A DNA stretch of 16,668 bases from JABMRP01 sp964444795. Lineage in GTDB: Bacteria; Planctomycetota; Planctomycetia; Pirellulales; Thermoguttaceae. This document shows positions 7,398 to 14,265 of this stretch, in pieces (positions within the stretch are counted from its first letter, which is position 1; the number at the start of each line of letters is the position of its first letter). The stretch lies in NCBI GenBank assembly GCA_964444795.1, contig CAYUIQ010000198.1, positions 1 through 16,668 on the forward strand, in the 5' to 3' direction. The notes beneath the pieces are model-generated. The model was not told where the DNA came from. It saw nothing but the letters and a program-made list of their open reading frames with translations, and searched no databases. A program made the translations under genes and the position numbers.

Positions 7398-7515
7398 CAG
7401 CCGGTTGACTGGGACCGGCTGAAGGGCTAGGGTGGCGGGAGTGGAACTCTCCCGTAGCCGCACTCGCCGGAGTGCGGTCGTGTCGCGTTGCCCGCGTTCT
7501 GGCGAACGCAGCTAC
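7398..7515. repeat. Four-hairpin intergenic repeat, including a 62-bp twin-hairpin unit
   Basis: Hairpins in order are CAGCCGG/CCGGCTG (7398-7404 and 7415-7421), CGGGAG/CTCCCG (7436-7441 and 7449-7454), CCGCACTC/GAGTGCGG with loop GCCG (7458-7477), and GCGTTC/GAACGC with loop TGGC (7494-7509). The last two are enclosed by GTAGC (7454-7458) and GCTAC (7511-7515). That makes a 62-bp unit of two hairpins inside short terminal inverted repeats, the same general plan as the 91-bp element elsewhere in the window although the sequences differ. Confidence 0.65.
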
Positions 7516-7595
7516 TGGTAAATCTCTTTCTGTCGCTCGCCTGAGCCTTGCCGGGAGGTGCGGTCCAGGACTGTCAGAAGCGCCGTCCCGCGACG

Positions 7596-7602
7596 AAGGA
7601 GG
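7596..7602 (+). promoter_or_regulatory. Ribosome-binding site that fixes the HEAT-protein start
   Basis: AAGGAGG stands six bases before the ATG at 7609. The open frame starts 17 codons earlier, but that stretch (MRSRTVRSAVPRRRR) overlaps this site and precedes the signal peptide. Confidence 0.85.
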
Positions 7603-7608
7603 CCGATC

Positions 7609-10600
7609 ATGAGACTTCTCACCGTACCGCTGGCTGTTGCCATTCTGTGGCTGGGAAACGGGGCGACTTGCCCGGCCCAGCAAGAGAGACCCACCGTCCG
7701 GGAGAACACTTACCAAGGGAAGACGGTCGACGGCTGGCTGCGGCAACTGGCGGATGCCGATCCAGAGTCTCGCCAGGAAGCCGTCTGGGCGCTGGCCGAG
7801 TTCGGCTCGGCGGATCATCTCACGATTCCCGCGCTGGTCAAAGCGCTGGAAGATGAGGACGCGCGCGTTCGTGTGGCGGCTGCAAAGATGCTCTGGGGTT
7901 GGAGGCGGGGAGCCAGTAAGGCAATCCCGGCCCTGGGACGCACACTTCGAGACAAGGACCCGGATGTGCGCGTGAAAGTCGGCCTGACACTGGGAGAGAT
8001 GGGCTCGACAGCCATGCAAGCGATACCGGTCCTGGTAAGAGTGCTGCAAGATGAAGACTCGACGGTTCGCTCGGATGCAGCTTGGATCCTGGGGTTCATG
8101 GGGCCGGAAGCCAAGGACGCGATTCCGGCCTTGGTGAGGGTACTGGAGGAAGACGAAGATAGGGATACACGTGCTTCGGCGGTTTGGGCGTTGGGTTCGA
8201 TTGGCTGGAAGGGCTCGTCGGCCAAGGACGTGATACCGGCACTGGCGAAGGCGCTGGATGACACCGACCCGGAGGTGACCGAGGCTGCGTTTCGTGCCCT
8301 AAGCGATATCGGCCCACAAGCGATACCCGTTTTTACAAGAGCACTGAAAGCCGAGGACGCCGACGTCCGCCTTCATGCGGCCGAGAGCCTGAGTTACATG
8401 GAAGGAGCCGCAAGGGACGCAATACCGGCTCTAGTTGAGGCGCTGCACGACGACAACTCGCAAGTGCGTTACTATGCAAGACGGACATTGGAAGAGATCG
8501 GTCCTCACGCGATCCCGGCCCTGATCGAAGTGCTGAATGACAAGGACGCGAAAGTACGCTCCTCGGCTACCTACGCCCTGAGTGAGATCGGCCCTGAAGC
8601 AGTGCCAACCCTGATCGAGGCGATTGAAAATGACGATCCGAAGGTGCGGTCTTCGGCTGTCTACGCTCTTGGATCGATTCGCGGGTTGCCCGATGAAACC
8701 GTGTCCACCCTGGTTAAGGCACTCCAAGACGTGGCTCCGGATGTGCGCTGCGCAGCCGCTGGAGCACTGCGATCCATCCGTCCGCCGGCCGAGCAGGTGG
8801 TGCCCGCCCTGACAAGAGCACTGGAGGATGAGGCCCCGCGCGTGTGTTTCTCGGCCGCCTGCGCCCTGGCAAACATGGGGCGGCCCGCCAAGCCAGCAAT
8901 TCCGACCCTCATCGCAGCACTTCGAAGCGGGGACCCGGCAATACGTTCCCGGGCGGCCCGATTTCTGGGAATCATCCAGCCCGCGGTCACGGAGGCCGTA
9001 CCGATTCTGGTAAAGGCGCTGAGAGACAAAGATGAGGATGCGAAAGTTCGTCAGTCGGCCGTTGAAGCTCTGGGATGCATGGGTGCGGCAGCCAAGCAAG
9101 CGGTGCCGGCCCTGGAGGAAGCACTGCAAGACGAGGACAGGAATGTCTGTTACGACGCTGCATGGGCTCTGGAGGAGATGGGGTCTCCACCGATACGACT
9201 GCTGGAAAAGGCACTGAAACACAAGAATCCTGATGTCCGTTACGCAGCTGCGGGCTCGCTGGGGAGCATGGATCCGGCGGCAAGACCGGCGATACCGGCT
9301 CTGCTGGAAGCACTCGAAGATGAGGATCGGAGCGTGCGATCCGAGGCTGGCCAGGCACTCAGTCAGTTGGGGGGTGCGACTCCGGAAGCGATTCCTGCTT
9401 TGCTGAAGGGAATTCGACACCAAGACTCGGACGTTCGCGAGGCGGCTGCGTCCGTGCTGGGGTATACGCTGCCGGTTACCGAGGGGATGATCACGGGCCT
9501 GGAAAAGGCACTGGAAGACGACAACCCCCAGGTACGTTCTCTTGCCGCCCGCACTCTGAGGTTCGTGGGACCGAAAGCCAAACGGACGGCGCCGACGTTG
9601 GTCAAGGCATTGGAGGACGTGGCCCCGGACGTGCGCTGCGAGGCCGCCAGCACCCTGCGCATTGCTCCGGCAACCGAACAAGTTGTCTCTCCCCTGATCA
9701 GGGCTCTGGAAGATAAGAACTCGCGTGTTCGGTCTTCCGCCGCCTCTTCCTTGGGGAGGATGGAGCCGAAAGCGACAGAGGCAGTACCGGCCTTGGTCAA
9801 GACGTTGGAGTCAGACGAGGATCGAGAAGTTCGCTATGAAGCCGCCCTGTCACTCATGTTCCTGGGGCGGGCAGCAGAGCGGGCGATCCCGGTTCTGGTT
9901 GATTCACTCCAAGAGAAGAACGGCCCGGGAATCTACCCTTACGCGGCTGAGCGAGCCTTGGAGAGAGCAGGGGCGGCAGCAATCCCGGCCCTGATCGATG
10001 CACTGCGGCATGAGAACGCACAGGTGAGGTCCGATGCCGCCGAGCTTCTGGGAAAGATCGGCCCGGAGGCAGTACCTGCTTTGCTCGCGGCGCTGCAAGA
10101 TTGTGACTTGAGCACGCGACGTTGGGCCGCCTGCTCCCTGAAAGGGATAGGTCCGGCGGCCAGCGATGCGATTCCGGCTTTGATCACAACAATCGAAGAC
10201 GACGTGGAGCCGAGAGTACGTCGTTCGGCTGCCTGGGCCCTCGGAGCAATTGGCCCGGCGCCAGAAGGTGCGATACCGCTTTTCGTCAAAGCTCTTGAAG
10301 ATTCCGACTCGGGCGTTCGGAGTGCGGCTGCTGACGCTCTGGGCGCGATGGGGCCGGCCGCCCAACAGGCAACCCCCGCTTTACTCAAGGCACTGAAAGA
10401 GGAGAACGACTGGTTCGCGCGTTCGTGTATGGTCAAAGCTCTGGGAACAATGGAACTGGAAGCCGAGCAAGCCGTACCAGTCCTTATCGACGTCTTGGAA
10501 GATGAAGAATCGCACGCCCATTCCGATGCAGCCAAGCTCCTGAGAAAGATTGGCCCGGCGGCAAAGGACGCGATTCCCGCCTTGGTGAAGACACTTGCAG

Positions 10601-10764
10601 ATGAATCACCGAGTACGCGCATTGAGGCGATCCGGGCCCTTGGGCATATGGGCCCAGCGGCCCAGGAAGCGATACCAGCCCTCGAAAAACTACGGGAAGA
10701 CTACGACAAGAAAGTTCGTCAAGCAGCCGCCCGGGCCATCGAGGTGATCCGCGGTAATCGTTGA
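7609..10764 (+). CDS. Very large secreted HEAT-repeat (PBS-lyase-like) protein
   Basis: This 1,051-residue protein begins with a signal peptide (MRLLTVPLAVAILWLGNGAT, likely cut near CPAQ). From about residue 40 to the end it consists of about 31 repeats with a mean period of 33 residues. The consensus is roughly AIPALVKALEDEDPxVRxxAA followed by xALGxIGPAAKx, typical of HEAT/PBS-lyase-type alpha solenoids that bind proteins. No catalytic or other domain is present. Repeats vary from about 30 to 37 residues. Repeats 10-11 and 19-20 are notably alike (both contain DVAPDVRC and EQVV), suggesting an internal duplication. The solenoid should lie in the periplasm or be exported. An acidic turn (EDED, DDND) recurs in most repeats, giving one negatively charged edge. 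The small secreted protein gene starts 43 bases after its stop. The partner and process are unknown. Confidence 0.92.
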   Translation: MRLLTVPLAVAILWLGNGATCPAQQERPTVRENTYQGKTVDGWLRQLADADPESRQEAVWALAEFGSADHLTIPALVKALEDEDARVRVAAAKMLWGWRRGASKAIPALGRTLRDKDPDVRVKVGLTLGEMGSTAMQAIPVLVRVLQDEDSTVRSDAAWILGFMGPEAKDAIPALVRVLEEDEDRDTRASAVWALGSIGWKGSSAKDVIPALAKALDDTDPEVTEAAFRALSDIGPQAIPVFTRALKAEDADVRLHAAESLSYMEGAARDAIPALVEALHDDNSQVRYYARRTLEEIGPHAIPALIEVLNDKDAKVRSSATYALSEIGPEAVPTLIEAIENDDPKVRSSAVYALGSIRGLPDETVSTLVKALQDVAPDVRCAAAGALRSIRPPAEQVVPALTRALEDEAPRVCFSAACALANMGRPAKPAIPTLIAALRSGDPAIRSRAARFLGIIQPAVTEAVPILVKALRDKDEDAKVRQSAVEALGCMGAAAKQAVPALEEALQDEDRNVCYDAAWALEEMGSPPIRLLEKALKHKNPDVRYAAAGSLGSMDPAARPAIPALLEALEDEDRSVRSEAGQALSQLGGATPEAIPALLKGIRHQDSDVREAAASVLGYTLPVTEGMITGLEKALEDDNPQVRSLAARTLRFVGPKAKRTAPTLVKALEDVAPDVRCEAASTLRIAPATEQVVSPLIRALEDKNSRVRSSAASSLGRMEPKATEAVPALVKTLESDEDREVRYEAALSLMFLGRAAERAIPVLVDSLQEKNGPGIYPYAAERALERAGAAAIPALIDALRHENAQVRSDAAELLGKIGPEAVPALLAALQDCDLSTRRWAACSLKGIGPAASDAIPALITTIEDDVEPRVRRSAAWALGAIGPAPEGAIPLFVKALEDSDSGVRSAAADALGAMGPAAQQATPALLKALKEENDWFARSCMVKALGTMELEAEQAVPVLIDVLEDEESHAHSDAAKLLRKIGPAAKDAIPALVKTLADESPSTRIEAIRALGHMGPAAQEAIPALEKLREDYDKKVRQAAARAIEVIRGNR

Positions 10765-10807
10765 GCGATCACGACGCGTACTTAGCACTATCGAAGGAGA
10801 CACCGTT

Positions 10808-11263
10808 ATGCGAAGGATCCGCCTTTCATTTGCCGCAATTACGTTCTTCTCCATGACGGCCGCGTCCTTACCAAGCGACGACACGCCTTTCACCAAACGC
10901 GGGCCGCTGGACGGGCATGCCGAGTACGTGCGGCAAGTGCTGGGGACGCTCGACTTGGAGCCGGGGCAACAGACGCGGCTGGAGAAGATCGTCGACGACG
11001 GTCATGCCGCGTGGCGGGCATGGTTTCGGGAGAACCAGGAGACGGTCGACATGCACGCCAACGCGGTTCGAGCCGCCAAGGAGTCCGGCGATAAGGAGCA
11101 AATCAAGAAGACACAGAAGGAAAAGAAGGTATTTATGCACACGGCGCCGTCGTTGTTGCGCCAGCCGGAACCGGTTCGCGCCGCGCTGTCGGAAGTGCAG
11201 CGGCCCGTCTTCGACGAGCGGTTGGATGAACTGAAACGCGGGTTGCACAAGCCGCGAAAGTAG
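10808..11263 (+). CDS. Small secreted alpha-helical protein
   Basis: This 151-residue protein has a signal peptide (MRRIRLSFAAITFFSMTAAS) and a helical, highly charged body with many Lys and Glu (for example KESGDKEQIKKTQKEKK). The segment LGTLDLEPGQQTRLEKIV resembles the LTxxQ-type helix start of Spy/CpxP-like periplasmic proteins, but the likeness is loose and I do not assign the family. AAGGAG lies 8 bases before the ATG. It begins 43 bases after the HEAT-repeat gene, with no terminator between, so the two are probably co-transcribed and their products may meet in the periplasm. It converges with the DinB-family gene only 8 bases beyond its stop. Confidence 0.8.
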   Translation: MRRIRLSFAAITFFSMTAASLPSDDTPFTKRGPLDGHAEYVRQVLGTLDLEPGQQTRLEKIVDDGHAAWRAWFRENQETVDMHANAVRAAKESGDKEQIKKTQKEKKVFMHTAPSLLRQPEPVRAALSEVQRPVFDERLDELKRGLHKPRK

Positions 11264-11271
11264 TCTCCGCG

Positions 11272-11742
11272 TCACTGCAAACGCTTCAGCAACTGGATCT
11301 GGCCCGCGTGATAGAGGTCGTGCGCCGCGACGCCGGAGATCAGGAAGCCGTAGCTCAGGTTGCCGCCGGGGACGATCTGGGGAAGTTGAGCCGGGCGGAG
11401 ACTGGCAATGGCGCTGCGCATCGACTGGTGCGTTTCGACGAGAAGCTGTACGGCTTGGCGCCATGCCGCTTGAGTGGTCTCCTCGGGGGTGAACCAGTCG
11501 GACCCTTTCAGCGGAAATGAACCGCGCTTCTGGCCGAGGATGCGGCGACGAACCGTGTACTTCCAGTAGGCGGCGTGCAACACGATTTCCCAGATACAGT
11601 GCCGCTGGGGGCTGGGTCGCCACACGGCTTGGCGATGCGTGACACGCCGCACCGATCCGCGAAGATTCGTGCCGTGCCACGACCGGTGATCGAATGCCTG
11701 GTCGATGACGTCCAAGAGTGTTTGAATGTTGGAAGCATTCAT
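11272..11742 (-). CDS. DinB-family metal-binding protein
   Basis: This 156-residue protein fits the DinB/YfiT four-helix family, whose members bind a metal through three histidines. Some act as thiol transferases or maleylpyruvate isomerase-like enzymes. The C-terminal motif HDLYH (H141 and H145) followed by AGQIQLLK is characteristic, and H56 in EIVLHAAYWKY (or H48) can supply the third ligand. Length is usual. GGGAG lies 6 bases before the ATG. The gene starts 24 bases after the ribBA stop on the same strand, so it is probably the second gene of a ribBA transcript; a link to flavin metabolism is not implied by its sequence. Substrate is unknown. Confidence 0.85.
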   Translation of the reverse strand: MNASNIQTLLDVIDQAFDHRSWHGTNLRGSVRRVTHRQAVWRPSPQRHCIWEIVLHAAYWKYTVRRRILGQKRGSFPLKGSDWFTPEETTQAAWRQAVQLLVETHQSMRSAIASLRPAQLPQIVPGGNLSYGFLISGVAAHDLYHAGQIQLLKRLQ

Positions 11743-11766
11743 CGCGAACTCCCGCGAAACGAACCC

Positions 11767-12984
11767 CTAAACATCCTCCGGCAAATCGTGGCCCATGCGG
11801 TCGCGCTTGGTGGCGATGTAGCGGGCGTTGTGCTCGTGGATGGGGCCGACGATGGGGACCTGGTCGACGACCTCCAGATCGAAGCCGCCGTAGATGAAGG
11901 CGTCGGTCTTCTTCGGGTTGTTCGTCAACAGGCGAACCTTCGAGAGGCCCAGGTCCTTGAGGATTTGGATGCCCACGCCGTAGTCGCGGCTGTCGACCTG
12001 ATGGCCCAGCGCCAGATTGGCTTCGACCGTGTCGAGTCCCTGGTCTTGCAGATTGTAGGCCTTGATCTTCTCGACCAACCCGATGCCGCGGCCTTCGTGC
12101 GGCAGGTAGACCAAAACACCGGCCCCTTCCTGGCCGATCATGTCCAGCGCCATGTGCAGTTGGTCGCCGCAATCGCAGCGTAGCGAGCAGAGCAGATCGC
12201 CGGTGAAACAGGAGGAGTGGAGGCGGACCAGGGGTGCCGCGGCCGAGGCCGGATCGCCAATGACGATGGCCACCGGTTCTTGCGATTCGTACTTCACCCC
12301 GTAAGCGAGGATACGCCCCTGGCCGTACTTCGTGGGCAGCCCGGACTCGGCCTGCAGGTAGACCAGTTCCTCGCGCACGCGGCGGTAGCGGATCAACTGC
12401 TCGATACTGATGATCTCCAGTTTGAAGCGTTCGGCCAACTCGAAGAGTTGTCTGGGGGTGGCCCGATCGCCTTCTTCGCCGAGGATTTCGCAGAGGACGC
12501 CGGCCGGCTGCAATCCGGCCAAACGTGCCAGATCGACGGCGCACTCGGTGTGCCCGGCCCGCCGCAGTACGCCGCCTTCCTTGGCGATTAGGGGGAAGAG
12601 ATGCCCGGGCCGAACAAAATCGGCGGCCGTGCTCTCGGGGTCGACGATCGTGCGAATCGTCATGGCCCGTTCCGGGGCGGTAATGCCCGTGCGATTGGTC
12701 CGGTGATCCACGGGAACGGTGAACCCGGTCCCCAGCGGGGCCGTGTTGTTGTCGACCATGGGCGGCAGATCGAGCCGCTGGCACACGTCGGGCAAGATGG
12801 GCATGCAGAGTTGCCCCCGGCCATGTGTGATCATGAAATTGACGATTTCCGTGCTCACCTTCTCGGCGGCACAGACGAAATCGCCCTCGTTCTCTCGATC
12901 CTGGGCGTCCATCACGATGATCACGCGCCCTTCGGCCATCGCTTCGACGGCCTTCTCGACCGAGGAGGTTATTCTCTCACCCAT
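11767..12984 (-). CDS. ribBA: RibBA: DHBP synthase / GTP cyclohydrolase II fusion
   Basis: This 405-residue bifunctional enzyme supplies both precursors of riboflavin. The N-terminal half turns ribulose-5-phosphate into 3,4-dihydroxy-2-butanone-4-phosphate. The C-terminal half opens GTP to the diaminopyrimidine. The RibB half shows DRENEGDF (29-36), HGRGQLC (54-60), DHRTNRTGIT and GHTECAVDL (144-152). The RibA half shows the zinc cysteines C259, C270 and C272 in HSSCFTGDLLCSLRCDCG, then HEGRGIGL and LLTNNPKK. Both sites look intact. The frame is open seven codons further to a GTG at 13005, but GGGAG stands 7 bases before this ATG and nothing suitable precedes the GTG. No FMN riboswitch is recognisable in the roughly 150-base leader. 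It probably leads an operon with the DinB-family gene. Confidence 0.96.
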   Translation of the reverse strand: MGERITSSVEKAVEAMAEGRVIIVMDAQDRENEGDFVCAAEKVSTEIVNFMITHGRGQLCMPILPDVCQRLDLPPMVDNNTAPLGTGFTVPVDHRTNRTGITAPERAMTIRTIVDPESTAADFVRPGHLFPLIAKEGGVLRRAGHTECAVDLARLAGLQPAGVLCEILGEEGDRATPRQLFELAERFKLEIISIEQLIRYRRVREELVYLQAESGLPTKYGQGRILAYGVKYESQEPVAIVIGDPASAAAPLVRLHSSCFTGDLLCSLRCDCGDQLHMALDMIGQEGAGVLVYLPHEGRGIGLVEKIKAYNLQDQGLDTVEANLALGHQVDSRDYGVGIQILKDLGLSKVRLLTNNPKKTDAFIYGGFDLEVVDQVPIVGPIHEHNARYIATKRDRMGHDLPEDV

Positions 12985-12991
12985 CGACAAT

Positions 12992-12996
12992 CTCCC
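12992..12996 (-). promoter_or_regulatory. Ribosome-binding site deciding the ribBA start
   Basis: GGGAG on the minus strand is seven bases before the ATG at 12984. The alternative GTG at 13005 is preceded by a C- and T-rich stretch with no such site. Confidence 0.7.
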
Positions 12997-13141
12997 GAGC
13001 TTCACAAGAAAAGGGGGTACCCCTCGTTGGAACCGCTTCGGACATCACCCCCGTGGAGCCCGTTCGCAGGACGGCGGCATGGGGGGGAGAGATCGGCAAT
13101 ACCGGGGGGGTGGCGCAGACGGAGACCACGCACTCCTATTC

Positions 13142-13170
13142 ATTATAGTGGGCCGCGTCCCGGTTGCCAG
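13142..13170 (-). promoter_or_regulatory. Candidate sigma70-type promoter for ribBA
   Basis: On the minus strand CTGGCA (13165-13170) is followed after 17 bases by a perfect TATAAT (13142-13147). It lies in the gap between the hpnH stop and ribBA and would give a leader of about 150 bases. It suggests ribBA is transcribed separately from shc-hpnH. Confidence 0.45.
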
Positions 13171-13209
13171 GGGAGGGCCGAAGTGAGGCCATCGTACGGG
13201 CTTTGAGGC

Positions 13210-14229
13210 TCAACTGAACTGCCAAGCGGCCATTTTGAGCATGTCGCGGAGCCGGCGGTTGGCGGCCAGCACGGCGGCCGGCTCGAAGCCGCAGTGGACC
13301 AGGCAGTGCTCGCAGCGGGGATCGTGGCCCGGGCCAACGTGGTCCCAGTCGGTCGCTTCGAGCAGTTCGGCGTAGGTCCGATAGTGGTCGTCGGTGATCA
13401 GATAGCAGGGGCCTTTCCAGCCGCGGACGTTGCGGGTCGGATTGGCCCAGGCGGCGCAAGTCAACTCGCGCTGGCCGCGCAAGAATTCGAGATAGACCGG
13501 CGAGGTGAACAAGCGAAATCGGCCCAGCAGGGGTTCCGCCTGGCGAAACTTCTCGTGGACCTCCCCCCGGGTCATGAAGATCCGCTCGGCGGCGTCCGCG
13601 TCGTCGGCCTCGACCGCCTGGTAACCGTAGGCCGGTGAGAGCATAAACCCGCTCACCCCGATTTCGGTGAGAAAGTCCATCAGCACGGCGATCTCGTGCG
13701 GATCGGTATCGCGGTAGACGGTCGTGTTGGTACAGACGGAGAACCCGGCCTCGACCGCGGCGCGGATCCCGCACATCGCTTGAGCGAACACCCCGTCGCT
13801 CCCGACCATCCGATCGTGGGTTGCTTCCATGCCGTCGACGTGGACGTTGATGAACAACCGCTTGTCGCGTGGCAAGACGGGCAGTTTCTTCCGCAGCAGC
13901 AGTCCGTTGGTGCAGAGATAGATATGTTTGCGGCGGTCGAGGATCTTCTGGAGCAACTCCTCGACACCGGGATAGATCAGCGGTTCGCCGCCGCAGACAC
14001 TAACGATCGGCGCTTCGCACTCGTCGACCGAAGCGAGACATTCATCGATCGAGAGCCGGTCGGATACGGTGTCGGCATATTCGCGAATCCGTCCGCATCC
14101 GGCACACTTCAAGTTGCATGCGTGCAGCGGTTCGAGCATCAGCACCAACGGGAAGTGCTTCGAGCCGGAGAGCTTCTTCTTCAGTAAATAGGCCGACAGC
14201 GAGCGGGTGAGCGAGAAGGGGAATCGCAT
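13210..14229 (-). CDS. hpnH: HpnH, adenosyl-hopene transferase (radical SAM)
   Basis: This 339-residue radical SAM enzyme adds the 5'-deoxyadenosyl group to diploptene, the first step towards extended (bacteriohopanepolyol-type) hopanoids. The iron-sulfur motif CNLKCAGC (C38, C42, C45) has the CX3CX2C spacing, preceded by the HpnH-typical PLVLMLEPLHACN. A GGEPL motif follows (SVCGGEPLIYP). The C-terminal half keeps the cysteine clusters CAAWANPTRNVRGWKGPC and CEHCLVHC. Length matches the family. The ATG has no strong ribosome-binding site, but the N-terminus LTRSLSAYLLKKKLSG aligns with known HpnH starts. The gene begins 36 bases after the squalene-hopene cyclase stop, so the two form an operon. 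No other hpn genes are in the window. Confidence 0.95.
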   Translation of the reverse strand: MRFPFSLTRSLSAYLLKKKLSGSKHFPLVLMLEPLHACNLKCAGCGRIREYADTVSDRLSIDECLASVDECEAPIVSVCGGEPLIYPGVEELLQKILDRRKHIYLCTNGLLLRKKLPVLPRDKRLFINVHVDGMEATHDRMVGSDGVFAQAMCGIRAAVEAGFSVCTNTTVYRDTDPHEIAVLMDFLTEIGVSGFMLSPAYGYQAVEADDADAAERIFMTRGEVHEKFRQAEPLLGRFRLFTSPVYLEFLRGQRELTCAAWANPTRNVRGWKGPCYLITDDHYRTYAELLEATDWDHVGPGHDPRCEHCLVHCGFEPAAVLAANRRLRDMLKMAAWQFS

Positions 14230-14265
14230 GAGGCAAGGGTCTCGGGGTCAACAAGTGGGGTAGAT

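Larger units (their letters stand above)
7228..7608. other. Divergent intergenic region upstream of the HEAT-repeat gene
   Basis: This 381-bp spacer separates divergently read genes. It holds the URO-D-like gene's ribosome-binding site (AGGAG, 7236-7240, minus), four consecutive hairpins (7398-7515) and a strong AAGGAGG (7596-7602) that sets the HEAT-gene start six bases on. Promoters for both genes must lie here but I could not assign hexamers with confidence. No gene is visible. Confidence 0.6.

Noticed and set aside
9939..10622. Long minus-strand open frames opposite the HEAT-repeat gene (also 8431-9681)
   Set aside because: They are shadows of the 33-codon repeat in high-GC DNA; they show the complementary repeat pattern and have no start signals.
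7609..10764. HEAT tandem repeats as a DNA satellite or CRISPR-like array
   Set aside because: The roughly 99-bp period is a protein repeat; DNA identity between units is low and there are no constant repeat and unique spacer blocks.
13008..13024. GGGGTACCCC palindrome followed by a T-rich run as an attenuator before ribBA
   Set aside because: With a minimum loop the stem is only about 3 bp, too weak for a terminator.
12985..13210. FMN riboswitch upstream of ribBA
   Set aside because: The conserved multi-loop consensus blocks are absent on the minus strand by eye; the region is mainly C-rich tracts on that strand.
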